Shown one piece after another: positions 23,343 to 33,479 of a stretch of DNA of 64,000 nucleotides. Location: NCBI GenBank assembly GCA_025766275.1, contig JAFKAC010000013.1, forward strand, positions 1,240,001-1,304,000, read 5' to 3'. The stretch's first letter is position 1. Each line of letters opens with the position of its first letter. The position numbers were made by a program, and so were the translations under genes. The DNA is from Lactarius indigo (Eukaryota > Basidiomycota > Agaricomycetes > Russulales > Russulaceae). Under the pieces are notes generated by a model, which was not told the DNA's origin, made no database searches, and saw nothing but the letters and a program-made list of their open reading frames with translations.

Positions 23343-23391
23343 CTGCAAGTGTCATGATGTGGGGCTTGCGCTGACTATTTTCATTGAACAT

Positions 23392-24449
23392 ACCACCCAG
23401 GCTGTTATTCAAACACTTTTGCCATGTGATAGCAAGAGTTTGTGTGGTGAACTCACTGTCACTTGACAGCGAGGGATAAGGTTGAAGATGATGGCAGGCA
23501 AGGTAGAGATGGAGAGAACATCGGAGGGGGAAAAGAGGAGGTGTCTTGGCTCAGAGGAGGTAGTGGTGCACAAAAGTGGGGCACTTGAAGGAACTGAGAG
23601 GCAAGGGGGAAGATGTCACAAGTGGACAGTCTGAGGGACTGTCCAATAGATTGTGCTAGCTTATATACTACAGGGGGTGGTCTGTGCATAGGTTTAGGGC
23701 CTGTCCATGAGTGCTGTGCAATACTGCAGATTGGAACATTCCAGAGACAAGTTATTAATACTGTCCAATCAAAATAAAGGATAAGCATGGTACAACTGCA
23801 CCGCAGTTGATGACGCCATATTGCACCATAGTGGCATGATTCTGCAGCAGCTGTGGAACCCATGATCAGAACACATGTTCCTTTGTGACTTGGTTGATTA
23901 TCTTTGTTGATTGATAAACAATCAACTGTTGATTGATACATGCACACATACACATGTGACTTGGAAAGACAGGGTAATCACGTGACCATTAGAGAGCGAA
24001 ATTCAAACTCCGATTTCGGGTTTCCCCTTTAGGAAGTCGATGATGTAAGCCTGGTCTGGTTCAGACTGGCCCTAAGTGCCTTGAGTCATGACTGGGTTTA
24101 TAGGTTTGTGACAGTTTGTGTGCAGGCCCTTTGGCCTTGTGTTTTGTGGCCCATGGCTGAGATCTGAGGGCATGAATCCTTGTTCTCATTGGTGGGCCTT
24201 ATGTCACATGATAGATTACATAATGTTTCAAATCTTCGAGTTGTCTTTTATCAAAAGCACAGAAAGGCAAGAAAATGTGTTTTGCAAAAAGGGGAAACAT
24301 TTGTTAAAATCTCCATTAAATCTCAATGTTTTTTTAAAAAATTTGTACACTTTGTAGCTATGGATGTACACTTCAACCCTTACTGAATATATTGTTATAC
24401 TTTGATAATGTGGGAGAGGAATTCGGAGGGTGAGAAATGGTGAGTGGCT
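23392..24449. other. Non-coding right arm of transposon T
   Basis: About 1.06 kb between the transposase start codon and the right inverted repeat. It should contain the transposase promoter. Open frames here (for example 23459-23953 -) show no motif I recognise. Confidence 0.5.
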
Positions 24450-24487
24450 GCTGACATAAGGGGGATGGTTCCTGGTGACTGCTACCT
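24450..24487 (-). repeat. Right terminal inverted repeat of T
   Basis: Inverse of 4802-4840; read from the outside it starts AGGTAGCAGTCACCAGG. Flanked by TA and then the second half of the F LTR. Confidence 0.9.
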
Positions 24488-24489
24488 TA

Positions 24490-24731
24490 GTGGTGCTTTA
24501 AAGCCCACGTGTATCTGTATAAGTAGTAGTTGCAGAAGACCATGAGTCCCCATCTTGGTCTTCTTCAATCCACTATCTGACTTGTCTATTGTCTACCTTA
24601 GTCCTTGACTAAGAGTACTTCTGCTTTGACTCACCAAGGGTCGAACCTCTTCATTCTTCGCTGTGGTTGTGTGCTGTTGAGCCCCCGTTCAGCTTGCATT
24701 GGGTTGATATTGAAGTCCCCATTTGCCTTAC
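24490..24731 (+). repeat. F 5' LTR, part 2 (promoter and R region)
   Basis: Continues part 1 after the right TA copy of transposon T (24488-24489). It contains TATAAGTAG at 24518 and ATCTTGGTCTT starting at 24552, 34 nt downstream, which is the proposed 5' end of the transcript. It stops at CTTAC (24727-24731), the duplicated target of element B. Confidence 0.85.
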
Positions 24732-24831
24732 TGTTACATTTTGACTTGTGGACCCTTACTGTACCGTTGTGACTATGGCGGTAAGGTAGATTAGTCATGG
24801 ACTCATGGCCTTAGGCCTTTACGATGGTGAT
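24732..24831 (+). repeat. B 5' LTR, part 1
   Basis: First 100 bp of the 5' LTR, TGTTACATTTTGAC onward, colinear with 32598-32697. Ends at GTGAT, the target of the solo LTR. Confidence 0.85.
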
Positions 24832-25338
24832 TGTTATGGTACGGACTCAGTGACTCATTACACACGACTCATGGCCGGTTATGACTACGGTCCGGTATCA
24901 GCATTAGTCATGGACTATTACATCGTATCAGTCAGCATAGTAGTTCGCATGTGATTGTGACTCATGTATGACTCATTCCTAGGATAGCTGTACTAGGGTT
25001 CGAGCTAGTTATGCTATTGGTTACTTACTATTCCAGCGGTGCTTTAAAGCCCGTGCGTATCTGTATAAGTAGTTGACTCGGAAGACCAAGAGTCCCCATC
25101 TTGGTCTTCTTCAATCCACCACTTGACTCGTCTTTCGTCTGCCTTAGCCTTTGGACTAAGTGTACTTCCACTCCTATCCACCGAGGGATAGTACTCTACC
25201 ATCTTAGCTGCAGCGTGCGCCAGTGTGCCCCTGTTCAGCTTGTGTTGGGTTGACACAAGGTCCCCATTCGCCTATCTTCGCTAAGTCGATTACGCCCTTC
25301 AGAAGTCCAAGTCGGACTAACGCCGGTGGAGCATAACA
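24832..25338 (+). repeat. Solo LTR of the A family, in the B 5' LTR
   Basis: 507 bp, TGTTATGG to CATAACA, target duplication GTGAT (24827-24831 and 25339-25343). Confidence 0.9.
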
Positions 25339-25343
25339 GTGAT

Positions 25344-25715
25344 ACAGTAGTATGATAGGCGATTGCACGAGATTGCTGACTGAAGTATGACTCAATACTA
25401 GTACAGGTACTAGTAGTATCAGGATTGCGTTGTTTCTGTGATACGTCGGACGCTACTATACTGTGACTCATAGCAGCACTTGAAAGCCTGCTCGACTTGT
25501 ATTTAAGATAGTCAGTGAAGACCAAGATACACCATCTTGGTCTTCTTGAATCGTCACTTCTTGTTTCTCACTTCTCTCCCTTCAAGCAAGACTTGTCAGT
25601 GTGCCTTCGTGCATTCACTCAGACAGGACCATGGACCTTTGAGTCATCGTGTCAAGCAGCTAAGTTGTTACTGCCTCCCGAGCTCAAGTCAAGCTAACGC
25701 CGTGGCGGCGTTACA
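25344..25715 (+). repeat. B 5' LTR, part 2
   Basis: Remaining 372 bp, to CGTTACA. TATTTAAG at 25500 and the proposed RNA start ATCTTGGTCTT at 25534, again 34 nt apart. The inverted repeat around the start is also present. Confidence 0.85.
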
Positions 25716-25717
25716 TT

Positions 25718-25728
25718 AAGACCAAGAT
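25718..25728 (+). promoter_or_regulatory. B self-primer binding site
   Basis: AAGACCAAGAT two bases after the LTR, complementary to 25534-25544. Confidence 0.75.
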
Positions 25729-26550
25729 CTTCACCGTGGCCGTAACAACCAGAGACCAGTGGATGAGCTTTCGTCCCTATATGCTAACCCACAGAGGAGA
25801 CCGTAATGTACCAACACGCTTCTTAGGAGCGGCCAGGTGGCGAGAAAGAGAAGAAGAAACCGGTTATTTTGTGGAATTCAACGGACCTACCAGGTTCCAA
25901 CCAGTTGAGTTTAACTTCGACCACTTGTGTTGGGTAGAAGTTACATGGAATCCAATAGACCATCACTGGGATGTTGTACGACCAGCAGGACCACGATATC
26001 AGTGCGACATCGACGCCCAAGAGCTCAATAGCAGGGCTGACTGGGGCCCCATTGATGGACACCTACGAGAACATACAACAGGAGAAGCCGTTTCCAAAGA
26101 AACCGGACAGAGCAAGGAAGAGGAGGGACGACAGCCGAACCAAACCGAAAGCAGCAGAGGAGCAATACAAGAACTTCTCATTGAACAAGCTGAGTCAGCT
26201 CATATCACAGAACCAGAACCCATTCACGTACGATCACCAGCTCTCATGGCCACAATCACGCACACAATGGAAGAGGTAGCGCTTGAAGAGTCATGCGCAA
26301 TACGCCAAGAGGCACAAGAAATCCTCATGCCCATCAACCCAGAAACTGGAGTACGTATGACGGCCGAAGATGCCGCAATATTCCATGCCATAGGATCCGA
26401 TTGAGGAGACCCCCCATCAGGAAGACGTCCAGCACTGGAGCTGCCACCAGGTATAGGAGGACCAGGAGGAGACCTGCCACCACCACCAGGTGGGGGAGTC
26501 CCATTCGACCTACACAGAAGGGGACCTCCAGACAGAGGGCCACCTGTGGG

Positions 26551-26640
26551 AGGACCACCCAATGGAGGACCACCCAATGGAGGACCACCCAACGGAGGAC
26601 CACCCAATGGAGGACCACCCAATGGAGGACCACCCAACGG
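26551..26640 (+). repeat. 15 bp minisatellite in B gag
   Basis: Six tandem units AGGACCACCCAA(T/C)GG, each encoding Gly-Gly-Pro-Pro-Asn in frame. A and K have non-identical Gly/Pro-rich linkers at the same place, so the array is a local expansion. Confidence 0.9.
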
Positions 26641-27836
26641 AGGACCACCAGGAGGAGGAACCGCAATAGGAGGAGGGGGTCATCATGAAAAATTAACCAG
26701 CGAGCCCCCATCTATTTTCGATGGGGACAGACTAAAAGTAGACTTGTTCCTCACGCAGTGGCATGTTTATTGGGGTATGAATTTGGACGCCCCCATCATG
26801 AGAAATGATTATCGCCGAAGTGTTTTGTTCCTCTCTTACATCAAAGGAGGGGCCATTAGCGAATGGGTCCTGTCATTCCTGAACTGGCTCAATCGACAAA
26901 TACAACGAGGGATTAGTCTCTATACCCGAGGATTGTGGGAAGCCGTAGCTGACGGCTTCAGCCAATGCTTTGAAAATACGCTAGAACGAGAACAGGCTCA
27001 AGTGATTCTGAGAAAGGGATTTAAAATGGCAGGAGAGGACATTGATAAGTACGTCAACGACTTCAAACAGCTGGCACGGAAGGCTCACTACTGCCTCAAT
27101 GAACCCCAAACCATCGATCTATTCACATTGGGGCTTCCGAAGGAACTATTCAAAACAGTGTTCCAGTTCAACGATCCCGTCACGTTCAACGACTGGAAGC
27201 GAGCTGTCCTCAAACGACAAAAGAACTACATAAATCTCAAGGCACGACTTAACAAGTACAAGACTCAACAACCACCGAAGAAGCAAAGCGGGAACGTGGG
27301 GTGGACCCTCCCTCAAAACCTACCACTCAAAACCTACCACAAATGAACCCCTGGGCGATGGATACATCGGCAGACCGTGCCAGAGTTCGACTTGCGGGAT
27401 CTGAAGAGATCAACTACAGCAAGCCACCATATACGTGGCCTCAACTGCCATTCCCACCGCGCGGAGGACCAGGAGCAAGAGGGAGAGGGAGAGGAGGATC
27501 GAGAAGGGACCTAAGGAATGTCCTTTGTTATAATTGCCACGCACCAGGTCACCTCTCATGTAACTGCCCACACCCTCGAGCACAGGGACAATGGCAGACA
27601 GGCGGACCATCTGGCAGTCAAATGACCGAAACGGCTGCATACTCGCAAGGGTCGGTAACAGCCTACGAACCCTCTCTGCCAGGATATACATCCCCGGCTC
27701 CAAGCGCAATGCCCGCACCCGCACAAATCAACGCCACCAAAACCGCAGGAGAACAAGCAAAGGAATGGCTTACACAAGTAGCCAATAGCACCAATGAAGT
27801 GAAGGACCTCATCCTTCAGGATCTATGGGGAAAGGA

Positions 27837-27843
27837 GGGTTTT
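27837..27843 (+). promoter_or_regulatory. Candidate -1 frameshift heptamer, gag/pol of B
   Basis: G GGT TTT in the Gag frame, then four codons to the Gag stop. The -1 frame continues LGHLNPSVWVRALKCNSVIV into the protease. Confidence 0.55.
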
Positions 27844-30175
27844 TGGGACACCTGAACCCGTCAGTCTGGGTGAGGGCTCTAAAATGTAATTCTGTAATTG
27901 TGACAACGTGCCATCGATCTCTACGAATTCCAGTGACTGTCCATACGAATTACCAAACAACTGAAACCAACGCTCTGGTAGACTCTGGAGCTACCAACAA
28001 CTTTATTTGACCAAGCATGGCCACTCGGGCAGGCATCCGAGTGCAAGAGCTCGAAATACCGTGCAAAATATGGAATATAGATAACACGGAGAACAAAGCT
28101 GGGTTGATCACTCATTATGTCAACCTAGAAGTACAGACACGCCAACAGATAAAGAAAATGACCTTCCTAGTTACCGACTTAGGAAGCGAAGATATGGTAC
28201 TAGGATACCCCTGGCTCAGTACGTTTGAGCCAACCATCAATTGGGCAAATGCCACCATACACCCCGACATGCAACCAGTAGTCCTCGCAATGAGCAAATC
28301 CCTACTGACTAGAACGACCACCAGAGCCCTAATTACGGTTGAGAAAGAAGAGATCTTCCAAGAACTACAGGAAGAAACCTTCATGCAGGCCACCACGTCA
28401 ACCGAACTGGCAATACAAGCAAAACAACAGCAAACAGCGGTCGCGCTCCCACAAGAATACGAGTGTTTCTGCAAACTGTTCAACAAGCAAGCATCGCATC
28501 GCTTCCCCCCATCAAGACTGTGGGATCACGCAATTGACTTCAAACCATCGGCACCAGTGGCCATAGACTGCAAGATATACCCCATGACGCAAAAAGAAGA
28601 AGGAGAATTAAAGGAATTTCTTGAAGAAAAACTGAAGCAAGGGTACTTGCACCCTTCCATCTCCCCATACACATCATCCTTCTTCTTTATCAAAAAGAAG
28701 GATGGAAAACTACGCCCGGTACAGGACTACAGGGTCATCAATTCTCATACCGTCCGCAATCAATATCTGCTTCCGCTCATTCAAGACCTCATTCAAGACC
28801 TCAGTAATGCCCATATCTATACTAAACTAGACATCCGTTGGGGATACAACAATATATGCATTCACGATGGCGATCAGGAGAAGGCGGCATTCAAGACGAA
28901 ATTCGGCCTTTTTGAACCAACGGTCATGTTCTTTGGCCTCACCAACTCCCCAGCGACGTTTCAAGCAATGATGAACCACATATACCGCGACACTATCGCA
29001 AAACACGAACGTCTGGGGACCACGATACGTGTTTATATGGATGATATTGGGATCGCCACTCATTTTGACCATGACCTAGCTGCCCACGTCACCACAGTTA
29101 GCGATGTACTGCGAGTCGCCGAAGAACACGATCTCTACTTCAAGCTAGAGAAATGTCTTTTCCACCAACCGCGAATGGATTACCTGGGGGTAATCCTTGA
29201 AAGGGGGGTAACACGCATGGACCCCATAAAAGTTCAAGGCATCAAGGACTGGCCAACACCAACTAAAGTCAGAGACGTATGATCATTCCTGGGACTCTGC
29301 AACTTTTACCGACTTTTCATTTGCAGTTTTGCCACTCACACCAAACCCCTCAACCAACTAACACACAAAGATACGGAATGGAGGTGGACTGAAGAAGAGG
29401 ACAAGGCCTTTAACACACTCAAACGTCTAGTGACAGAGGAACCGGTGCTGGTGCACCCAGTACTCCAAAACCCGTTCGAACTCGAAGTAGACGCTTCGGG
29501 ATACATGGTGGGAGCCGTACTACTACAACGGAAGTCTGATGGAAAGCAACATCCCATAGGCTACTACTCAGCAACGCTCTCGGAAGCAGAGAGAAACTAC
29601 GACATCTACGATCTGGAGCTGCTCGCAATAGTGAAGGCATTGTGCAACTGGAGGCTGCTGCTAGCCGGCACCCCCCACAAGATCAAGATTTTCTTGGATC
29701 ACCTCAATCTACAATACTGGAAGATGCCACAGAAGATTAGCCGAAGAGTAGTGAGGGAAGTACTAGAACTTTCTGAGTACGACTTCGAGATTCACCACAT
29801 TAAAGGGAAGAATAACGGCAGGGCCGACGCCCTGTCCAGACAACCAGACTACGATCAGGGAACCGCAGATAATGAAGAAGTAACGGTACTACCGCCTGAG
29901 GTTTTCATGAAAGCGACCAATACGGCAAAAACTTTTACTGTCAATCTGAATCTCCAACAACCACGACATCAACAAGACAAGAAGATCATCAAGCAATGGG
30001 TAGACCCCTACAAGTTAAAGAAAATTGACAGGGAATGGTACAAAGATGGCAGGTTTGTAATCACGGGCCCAACTTCCACGCAATGGGTGCTAATACACGA
30101 CCACCATGACCTGCCAATCCACGGACATCCAGGAATCGCGAGAACGCAACGCATCGTAGAACAACATTACTGGTA
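27844..30175 (+). pseudogene. B Pol: protease, reverse transcriptase, RNase H
   Basis: Protease LVDSGATNNFI with VLGYPWL, TGA at 28008 just after the active site. RT: KLRPVQDYRVINS, LDIRWGYNNICI, FGLTNSPATFQ and VYMDDIGIA. TGA at 29280. RNase H: FELEVDASGYMVGAVLLQ, YDLELLAIVKA and NGRADALSRQPDY. TAG at 30174 replaces the second Trp of HYWW (G to A). Few lesions for about 2.3 kb, so B is among the younger copies. Confidence 0.9.
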
Positions 30176-31150
30176 GCCACGCATACGAAGAGATGTATAT
30201 GAATATGTCCAGGGATGTGCCGAGTGCCAACGAAACAAAGTAAATACGCGTCCCATCAGGGTGGCCCTGCACCCTATCACACCCATCCTGGAGGCAACCC
30301 CGTTCCAAACCATAGCTGTGGATTTCATCACAAAACTCCCCATATCAGGACGACATGATAGCATTCTCACAGTCACCGATCACAACTGCAGCAAGGCATC
30401 CATATTTATACCATGCCAAGAAGAGATTACCGCAGAAGAAACCGCCACCCTGTACGTCAACCATGTCTTCAAATGTTTTGGGTTACCACGCAAAGTCATC
30501 AGTGACTGAGATCCACGATTCACGTCAAAGTTCACGGGGGAAGTGTGCCGAATTCTAGGTGTCCAGCAAAACGTATCAACGGCCTACCATCCTTGAACAG
30601 ATGGACAACCAGAACGTATGAATCAATGGCTGGAACAATATCTGCACTTCTGGACAAATGAGTGGCAAGATAACTGGGCTGCTTATCTGCCAATTGCAGA
30701 ATTCGCGCACAACAACTGGCCCCACGAACACACAAAGCAATCTCCATTCCAGCTTCTGATGGGGTACAATCCGTATGCTGATTGGACCAATAAGCCGTCT
30801 CCCATACCACAAGCTACCGTGCGACTGACACAGCTCAAAGAGGCTAGGGACGAAGCGCAACACCTCATAAAAAAGGCGCAAGACGCATGGACACGCAACA
30901 AAGATACGCCCAAATTCAAAGTTGAAGACCTTGTGTGGCTAGAGGGGAAACACCTCCGAACCAATCAACCCACAGCAAAACTAGTGGCGCGACGCCATGG
31001 ACCGTTTAGGGTGACACAGGTGATGTCCCCTTACAATTATTGATTGGAACTTCCCACACAGTGGAGCATCCACCCAGTGTTTCACATCGATCTTCTCACG
31101 CCCTACAAACAAACCCCCTTCCACGGGGAAAATTTCACATGACTGCTGCC
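30176..31150 (+). pseudogene. B Pol: integrase
   Basis: The zinc-domain His residues (HDHHDLPIHGHPGI) lie just upstream, then GCAECQ, core VDFITKLPISGRHDS, ISD(TGA)DPRF and TDGQPE. TGA codons at 30507, 30594, 31041 and 31139 sit where A or K has Arg. GPY/F-like end: VFHIDLLTPYKQ. Confidence 0.85.
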
Positions 31151-32567
31151 CAAGTTGGTTGATGGCGAAGAAGAATATGAGGTCGAGGCGATTCTAGACA
31201 CACGACATTTCAGCAGAGGAAAGCGGCTGCAGTATCTTATCAAATGGAAGGGCTACCCAGACTCGGAGAACCAGTGGGTCAACAAGGATGACGTCTTTGC
31301 CCCAGAAGCACTGCGACTATATCAGGAATCTCAAGCTCAAGGGACCGAGGATAAAAGGCTGGACAAAACCACGAGAGGGAGTCATCCCCTCTTCCTCCGC
31401 TCTACCCATACTCACATGCCTACTTCCCCTCTCCGACATGTCACACAAGCAGCACTCCTCGACTCCCTTGCACAAGACACCCGCGCCCTATTGGAAGAGG
31501 ACGACACCACTGAGGTTCCCAACACCCAGCTCACCCCATACATGCCTGTTAGACAACAGTCTGAAGGCCCTATCACCGTGCAAGAATGGGCGCATGTCAT
31601 CACCAGGTTTCCAGACCCCACCAAACACCCCGATGACGAACAAGCCATCATCCACGTCTTCCAAAATGATGTCGGCGAACGGGAACCCATCACCGCCATC
31701 CCCCCAAGCAACGACCTCATTGGCGTTTGTGGAATTTTCCCATGCAACGACGAGCGTTCAAACACTGATGGAGTATGAGTTGGAGGGTTGGAGGAAGGTG
31801 GCGGCGGAGTGGCAGAAGCAGCAGCTCGACTCAGCTGCAGCCCGACTGAGGGAGATGCATGAGCGACGGCAGCGATGGCAGCAGCTGAGGCTGGCCATGA
31901 CGACGAAGATTATTACCCAGCGAGACACACCTTCCTTCGAACGAAGCACAACACTGATAATCCCCTCATCACTCCCTGGCTTGTCTACTCCGACAGGTCC
32001 CCCATGTATTGAGGGTGTGTGCATGTACCTGGCGCTGCCGATCACCATCCATTCACCGCCGCCAATGACCCTGCATGTGTCATTGCGCCTGAAGGGTTCC
32101 GGGTGAATCAACGACCCCATCACATTCCGTACCCCATCACTGGGCCCGATGGTGTGGCGAGAGACGCCTCACACGTGCAGATCATCGGAGGAGCAGACCC
32201 TCTGATACTGGGAGTCATACCAGGTTCGCCTCACGTTTATGGCAAACCTCATTACACAGAACCGCACGTGTTGGCCACACTCTGGCCCACCTACCCACAT
32301 GAAGATCTAGTAATCTTCGCAGCTGACAAAATCACTGACCGTGCCCTCAACCGCATCAACAATGAAACCCTCACCGCTGAGGTAACGTGCTACCATGCAG
32401 CAAGCTACGAGCTCAACTGATTGCACGCCAGGGTGAGTCAACTTCGAGCCATGATTGCATGCACACAAGACAACAAGCGCGACTGCATCTATCAGCTGGA
32501 GTGCGCCACTGCACTGGAGCATATCGCCGACGAACAGAGGGACTGGCCAGCTCGTGACTTTCAGTGA
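31151..32567 (+). pseudogene. B Pol: chromodomain and C-terminal extension
   Basis: Chromodomain [33 protein letters not shown] and NKDDVF. The extension matches that of [62 protein letters not shown] and NNETLTAEV, then a helix-rich end. At least two frame changes and one TGA (32418) interrupt it. Function unknown. Confidence 0.75.
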
Positions 32568-32597
32568 GTCAGGAGTCTCACGCTAAGAGGGGGGTGA

Positions 32598-33069
32598 TGT
32601 TACGTTTCGACTCGTGGACCCTTACTGTACCATTGTGACTACAGCGGTAAGGTAGATTAATCACAGACTCACGGCCTTAGGCCTTTACAATGGTGATACA
32701 GTAGTATGATAGGCGATTGCGCGAGATTTCTGACTGAAGTATGACTCAATACTAGTACAGGTACTAGTAGTATCAGGATTGCGTTGTTTCTGCGATACGT
32801 TGGATGCTACTATACTGTGACTCATAGCAGCGCTTGAAAGCCTGCTTGACTTGTATTTAAGATAGTTGGTGAAGACCAAGATACGCCATCTTGGTCTTCT
32901 TGAATCGTCACTTCTTGTTTCTCACTTCTCTCCCTTCAAGCAAGACTTGTCGGTGTGCCTTCGTGCATTCACTCAGACAGGACCACAGACCTTTGAGTCA
33001 TTGTGTCAAGCAGCTAAGTTGTTACCACCTCCCAAGCTCAAGTCGAGCTAACGCCATGGTGGCGTTACA
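32598..33069 (+). repeat. B 3' LTR
   Basis: 472 bp, TGTTACGT to GCGTTACA, preceded by the purine tract AGAGGGGGGTGA. Confidence 0.9.
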
Positions 33070-33074
33070 CTTAC

Positions 33075-33135
33075 TCTGCTAAGTTGTCTACACCTTGACA
33101 AGTCCAAGTCAGACTAATGCCTGTGGAGTGTAACA
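33075..33135 (+). repeat. F 5' LTR, part 3 (U5 end)
   Basis: Follows the second CTTAC copy (33070-33074) after element B and ends GTGTAACA. Two bases later (33138-33148) lies AAGACCAAGAT, the self-primer binding site of F. Confidence 0.85.
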
Positions 33136-33184
33136 TGAAGACCAAGATCCTTCAAACGTGGCATATTCAACAAGAGAACAGTGG

Positions 33185-33479
33185 ATGTCTTTCTGTCCTT
33201 ACTCCCTTGAACAAAGAGGAGATCACAACATACCAACACGATTCCTGGGAACAGCCCAGTGGAGAGAATGAGGAGAAGACACAGGATACTTTGTGGAGTT
33301 TAATAGTCCCAACCATTTCCGACCTGTTGAGTTCAACTTTGACCATCTCTGTTGGATGGAGGGTACATGGAATCCCATAGATCATCACTGGGACATTGTA
33401 TGCCTGGCAGGGAGGAACTATAACTGCGATATTAATGCCTGCAAGCTCAATAGCTGCATGGATTATGGTCCCATTGACA
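33185..33479 (+). pseudogene. F Gag, N-terminal fragment
   Basis: Starts at the ATG of MSFCPYSLEQRGDHN and matches the N-terminal ~100 residues of the B and K Gag proteins (RFLGTAQWRE, FNFDHLCWMEGTWNPIDHHW). One in-frame TGA follows QWRE, at the same place as in K. The frame is cut at 33479 by the copia1-family LTR. The function of this N-terminal Gag region is unknown; it precedes the usual retrotransposon Gag domain. Confidence 0.8.

Larger units (their letters stand above)
18289..23391 (-). pseudogene. DDE transposase of T, about 1,000 residues, interrupted
   Basis: Starts at the ATG at 23391 (MFNENSQRKPHIMT) and ends at a TAA at 18289-18291. Three solo LTRs interrupt it (22835-23342, 21275-21991, 20451-21036); the frame rejoins when each is removed. 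N-terminal part: KTPKTYQGN region. Middle: a helix-turn-helix-like stretch ending STAHRWLLKLNWRFG. Catalytic part: MVSDFLTSKWG (first Asp), FLFDNAPSHQKRAPDAL (second Asp) and YHCELNFIEQYWGAAK (Glu), the pattern of fungal DDE_3-like IS630/Tc1/mariner transposases. GT-AG introns fit at 19026-18968 and 18491-18440, and a third near 22390. Lesions: TGA at 22405, another TGA near 22050, and a frameshift near 19200-19240. It is therefore inactive. The C-terminal exon (YANRSAQFIHAYG) is typical of the family. Confidence 0.8.
4802..24487 (-). mobile_element. DNA transposon T, Tc1/mariner type, with nested insertions
   Basis: Ends are 38-39 bp terminal inverted repeats flanked by TA on both sides (4800-4801 and 24488-24489), the target duplication of the Tc1/mariner superfamily. 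The transposon lies in the LTR of F, whose two halves rejoin cleanly at TA. Removing gypsy A (4932-18244), solo LTRs H, G1 and an A-family LTR with their duplications leaves an element of about 4.5 kb that encodes one large minus-strand transposase. Confidence 0.85.
25763..27855 (+). pseudogene. B Gag
   Basis: First conserved ATG at 25763 (MSFRPYMLTHRGDRN), about 35 nt after the self-primer site. N-terminal unknown region, Gly/Pro linker with GGPPN repeats, Gag domain (LFLTQWHVYWGMNLDAP), CCHC knuckle CYNCHAPGHLSCNC and a terminal helical region before the stop at 27853. Lesions: TGA at 26402 and a frameshift from a 14 bp tandem duplication (CTCAAAACCTACCA) at about 27312-27339. Confidence 0.85.
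24732..33069 (+). mobile_element. Element B: Ty3/gypsy retrotransposon with chromodomain
   Basis: 472 bp LTRs, target duplication CTTAC (24727-24731 and 33070-33074), inserted in the 5' LTR of F. Its own 5' LTR is split by a solo LTR (24832-25338). Internal region 25716-32597 encodes Gag, Pol and the C-terminal extension. It has relatively few lesions, mostly TGA at Arg positions, plus a 14 bp tandem duplication in gag. Confidence 0.9.
4609..33479 (+). mobile_element. Element F: outer Ty3/gypsy remnant hosting transposon T and element B
   Basis: F is reduced to its 5' LTR, now in three pieces (4609-4801, 24490-24731, 33075-33135), plus the first ~340 bp after it. Removing T with its TA duplication and B with its CTTAC duplication restores a 496 bp LTR, the same length as the LTRs of A and K. 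The rest of F is missing: at 33480 the sequence switches to a copia1-family LTR. F is the oldest layer on this side because everything from 4802 to 33069 is inserted into it. Confidence 0.85.

Noticed and set aside
23459..23953. 164-codon minus-strand frame beside the transposase as a second transposon gene
   Set aside because: Low-complexity composition, no motif, and it lies upstream of the transposase start where the promoter should be.
25736..25762. GTG at 25736 as the Gag start of B
   Set aside because: The ATG nine codons later is conserved in B, F and K; GTG starts are not expected in a eukaryotic element.
26551..26640. Regular repeats as a CRISPR-like array
   Set aside because: Units are 15 bp, contiguous without spacers, and encode an in-frame Gag linker in a eukaryotic element.
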